8,822 nucleotides of DNA from JAYODW01 sp038116745 (lineage in GTDB: Bacteria > Pseudomonadota > Gammaproteobacteria > Ga0077536): positions 1-8,822 of the forward strand of contig JAYODW010000080.1 of assembly GCA_038116745.1 (NCBI GenBank), written 5' to 3'. Positions 8,072-8,822 of this stretch are shown in pieces (the stretch's first letter is position 1; each line of letters opens with the position of its first letter). Under the pieces are notes generated by a model that saw only the letters and a program-made list of their open reading frames with translations, made no database searches and had not been told where the DNA came from. A program made the position numbers and the translations under genes.

Positions 8072-8085
8072 AAAGGTCCTCCTTT
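8072..8085. repeat. Small inverted repeat AAAGG-TCCT-CCTTT
   Basis: A perfect 5-bp inverted repeat with a 4-nt centre lies in the divergent region, next to a TTGAAA on the minus strand. It could be a weak operator half of the region, but it is short enough to arise by chance. Confidence 0.3.
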
Positions 8086-8110
8086 AACTGCTGACATCGC
8101 GGTTCGGCCC

Positions 8111-8129
8111 GCAGACTGTTACAGCCTGC
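8111..8129. promoter_or_regulatory. 19-bp dyad, candidate operator
   Basis: GCAGACTGT and ACAGCCTGC flank a single T. The arms pair at 8 of 9 positions, the only mismatch being A against C at the fifth base. The dyad sits directly before the proposed -35 of the Fur-family gene and far upstream of fimT, so it could serve autoregulation or both promoters. It is not a LexA box, which needs CTGT and ACAG separated by 8 nt, and it is not the AT-rich Fur box. Confidence 0.4.
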
Positions 8130-8130
8130 G

Positions 8131-8158
8131 CTTATAAAGGCGACATCATGAGTATACT
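8131..8158 (+). promoter_or_regulatory. Candidate promoter of the Fur-family gene
   Basis: TATACT at 8153-8158 is a good -10 (one base off consensus). The best partner is a weak CTTATA at 8131-8136, 16 bp upstream. Transcription would begin near 8165, giving a leader of roughly 24 nt that contains the AGGGG ribosome binding site. Confidence 0.4.
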
Positions 8159-8177
8159 GCGGGTCATAGTCAGGCCC

Positions 8178-8182
8178 AGGGG
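8178..8182 (+). promoter_or_regulatory. Ribosome binding site deciding the GTG start of the Fur-family gene
   Basis: AGGGG lies 6 nt before GTG at 8189. The nearby ATG at 8205 is out of frame, so this site supports the GTG start. Confidence 0.65.
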
Positions 8183-8188
8183 AAAAGA

Positions 8189-8596
8189 GTGGGTAGTAAC
8201 GGCGATGTTGCGACGCTGCTGAGGGAAGCCGGCATACGGCCAACGCTTCAGCGTTTGCAGGTAGCCGAGGTTGTTCTAAGAAAAGACCAGCATCTTTCAG
8301 CCGAGCAGGTTTTGACCGAGCTGAATTGCAACGGCGCGCCCGTTTCAAAGGCTACGGTCTACAACACTCTCGGCCTGTTCGCGGCTCGCGGGCTTGTGCG
8401 CGAGGTGCTCATTGATGCCGCCCGCGTGTTTTACGACAGCAACACCCGACCGCATCACCATTTCTACAACACCGACACGGGAGCGCTCGCCGACTTTCCC
8501 GCATCACAAGTGGTGATCGAAAATCTGCCTGCCCCACCGAACAGCGCCCGAATTGAATCGGTAGACCTCGTGATCAGGCTCCGGAATAAGGACTGA
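8189..8596 (+). CDS. Fur-superfamily transcriptional regulator, Irr-like
   Basis: A 135-residue protein with the Fur-family layout. An N-terminal winged helix includes GIRPTLQRLQVAEVV (15-29), HLSAEQVLTEL (35-45) and the recognition helix SKATVYNTLGLF (53-64). A short regulatory domain follows with D83 and the histidine cluster RPHHHFYN (87-94), then the TGALADF strand. H35, D83 and H89-H91 are likely metal or haem ligands by family analogy. The CxxC zinc motifs of classical Fur, Zur and PerR are absent; the only cysteine is C47. The HHHFY pattern and lack of CxxC resemble Irr, the iron-response regulator of alphaproteobacteria, but its cysteine-proline haem motif is missing. The GTG start has a well-spaced AGGGG. 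The gene is transcribed away from the pilus operon and the shared region holds dyads that could be its operators. Which signal it senses (iron, haem, peroxide) cannot be read from the sequence. Confidence 0.85.
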   Translation: MGSNGDVATLLREAGIRPTLQRLQVAEVVLRKDQHLSAEQVLTELNCNGAPVSKATVYNTLGLFAARGLVREVLIDAARVFYDSNTRPHHHFYNTDTGALADFPASQVVIENLPAPPNSARIESVDLVIRLRNKD

Positions 8597-8600
8597 TTCG

Positions 8601-8630
8601 ACGACACATTTGCCTCAGTTAGGCTATCAT
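8601..8630 (+). promoter_or_regulatory. Candidate promoter of tRNA-Thr
   Basis: ACGACA (8601-8606) and TATCAT (8625-8630) are separated by 18 bp. The GC-rich discriminator that follows (CGCGCCCCGC, 8633-8642) is typical of stable-RNA promoters under stringent control. Transcription would start near 8637, about 20 nt before the tRNA. The promoter begins just after the stop codon of the Fur-family gene. Confidence 0.5.
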
Positions 8631-8657
8631 TTCGCGCCCCGCAGATAGCCCCTTCTA

Positions 8658-8733
<76 letters not shown>

Positions 8734-8734
8734 T

Positions 8735-8816
8735 AAAAAGCGTTATAAAACAATTAGATAAGAGTTCTTATCGACTGCTAAGAAGACGCTAAAAAGTGTT
8801 ATATACCGTTATATAC
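8735..8816. repeat. AT-rich tail with short direct repeats after the tRNA
   Basis: AAAAAGCGTTATA (8735-8747) recurs as AAAAAGTGTTATA (8791-8803), 12 of 13 bases the same. GTTATATAC then occurs twice in tandem with one base between (8798-8806 and 8808-8816). The 89 bases after the tRNA are about 29% GC by hand count, far below the genes to the left. I find no gene in this tail. Its meaning is open: a tRNA downstream region, or the edge of an integrated element. Confidence 0.5.
8757..8772 (+). other. AT-rich hairpin downstream of tRNA-Thr
   Basis: GATAAGA and TCTTATC form a 7-bp inverted repeat around GT, or a 6-bp stem with a 4-nt loop. There is no T tract behind it and the stem is weak, so I do not call it a terminator. 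It might help end the tRNA transcript or mark a protein site. Confidence 0.3.
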
Positions 8817-8822
8817 TCAAAC

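Larger units (their letters stand above)
7980..8188. promoter_or_regulatory. Divergent intergenic control region of the minor-pilin operon and Fur-family gene
   Basis: This 209-bp stretch separates the fimT start (minus strand) from the Fur-family start (plus strand), so both promoters must lie here unless transcription enters from outside. I see no coding potential beyond the spurious extension of the fimT frame. On the minus strand no well-spaced sigma-70 promoter stands out. TTGAAA at 8064-8069 has only TGATAC as partner, 20 bp away. I also found no -24/-12 sigma-54 pair. Separate entries describe the dyads and the plus-strand promoter. Confidence 0.7.

Noticed and set aside
8115..8123. 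LexA box from CTGT...ACAG
   Set aside because: The half sites are separated by one base instead of eight.
7980..8348. Upstream extension of the fimT frame to 338 residues
   Set aside because: The extension has no pilin character, runs antisense through the Fur-family gene, and would bury the prepilin leader; the start at 7979 has its own ribosome binding site.
8610..8630. tRNA promoter using TTGCCT as -35
   Set aside because: TTGCCT at 8610-8615 is only 9 bp from TATCAT; ACGACA at 18 bp fits better.
8757..8772. Rho-independent terminator after tRNA-Thr
   Set aside because: The stem is AT-rich and no T tract follows.

Overview
The window looks like a chromosomal piece of a gammaproteobacterium, probably an aquatic or marine one. 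It is a guess from gene content and layout, because there is no rRNA or species marker to fix it. Coding density is high and the genes are GC-rich. Three of the six protein genes start with GTG.

Region 1 to 7979, minus strand, is one compact type IV pilus minor-pilin operon. Reading in the direction of transcription (right to left) it holds a GspH/FimT-type minor pilin (fimT/fimU position), pilV, pilW, pilX and then a very long pilY1 that runs off the left edge of the window. This is the fimU-pilV-pilW-pilX-pilY1 order known from Pseudomonas and relatives, where pilE usually follows; here that position lies outside the window. The four pilins are stitched together by overlaps or a 3-nt gap, and pilY1 follows pilX after 36 nt. 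Together they should form the priming and tip complex of the pilus. The four minor pilins have class III (prepilin-type) leaders. PilY1 has a Sec-type signal peptide and is the large tip adhesin and calcium-responsive subunit. Its frame is open over the whole 1682 codons visible.

Region 7980 to 8188 is a 209-bp divergent intergenic region holding the control signals of both the pilus operon and the next gene. It contains a near-perfect 19-bp dyad, a smaller dyad and a sequence one base off the AlgR consensus.

Region 8189 to 8596, plus strand, is a Fur-superfamily regulator of the short, CxxC-less, Irr-like kind. It is followed by a plausible stable-RNA promoter and a complete tRNA-Thr(CGT) gene at 8658-8733. 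After the tRNA the base composition drops sharply (about 29% GC by hand count over 89 bases), with short direct repeats, which may mark the edge of accessory DNA.

I see no wholly new system. The points most worth a second look are the many calcium-loop motifs of PilY1 with a variant loop at the expected propeller site and RGV where Pseudomonas has RGD, the regulator divergent from the pilus operon with its dyads, and the tRNA-Thr/AT-rich junction.
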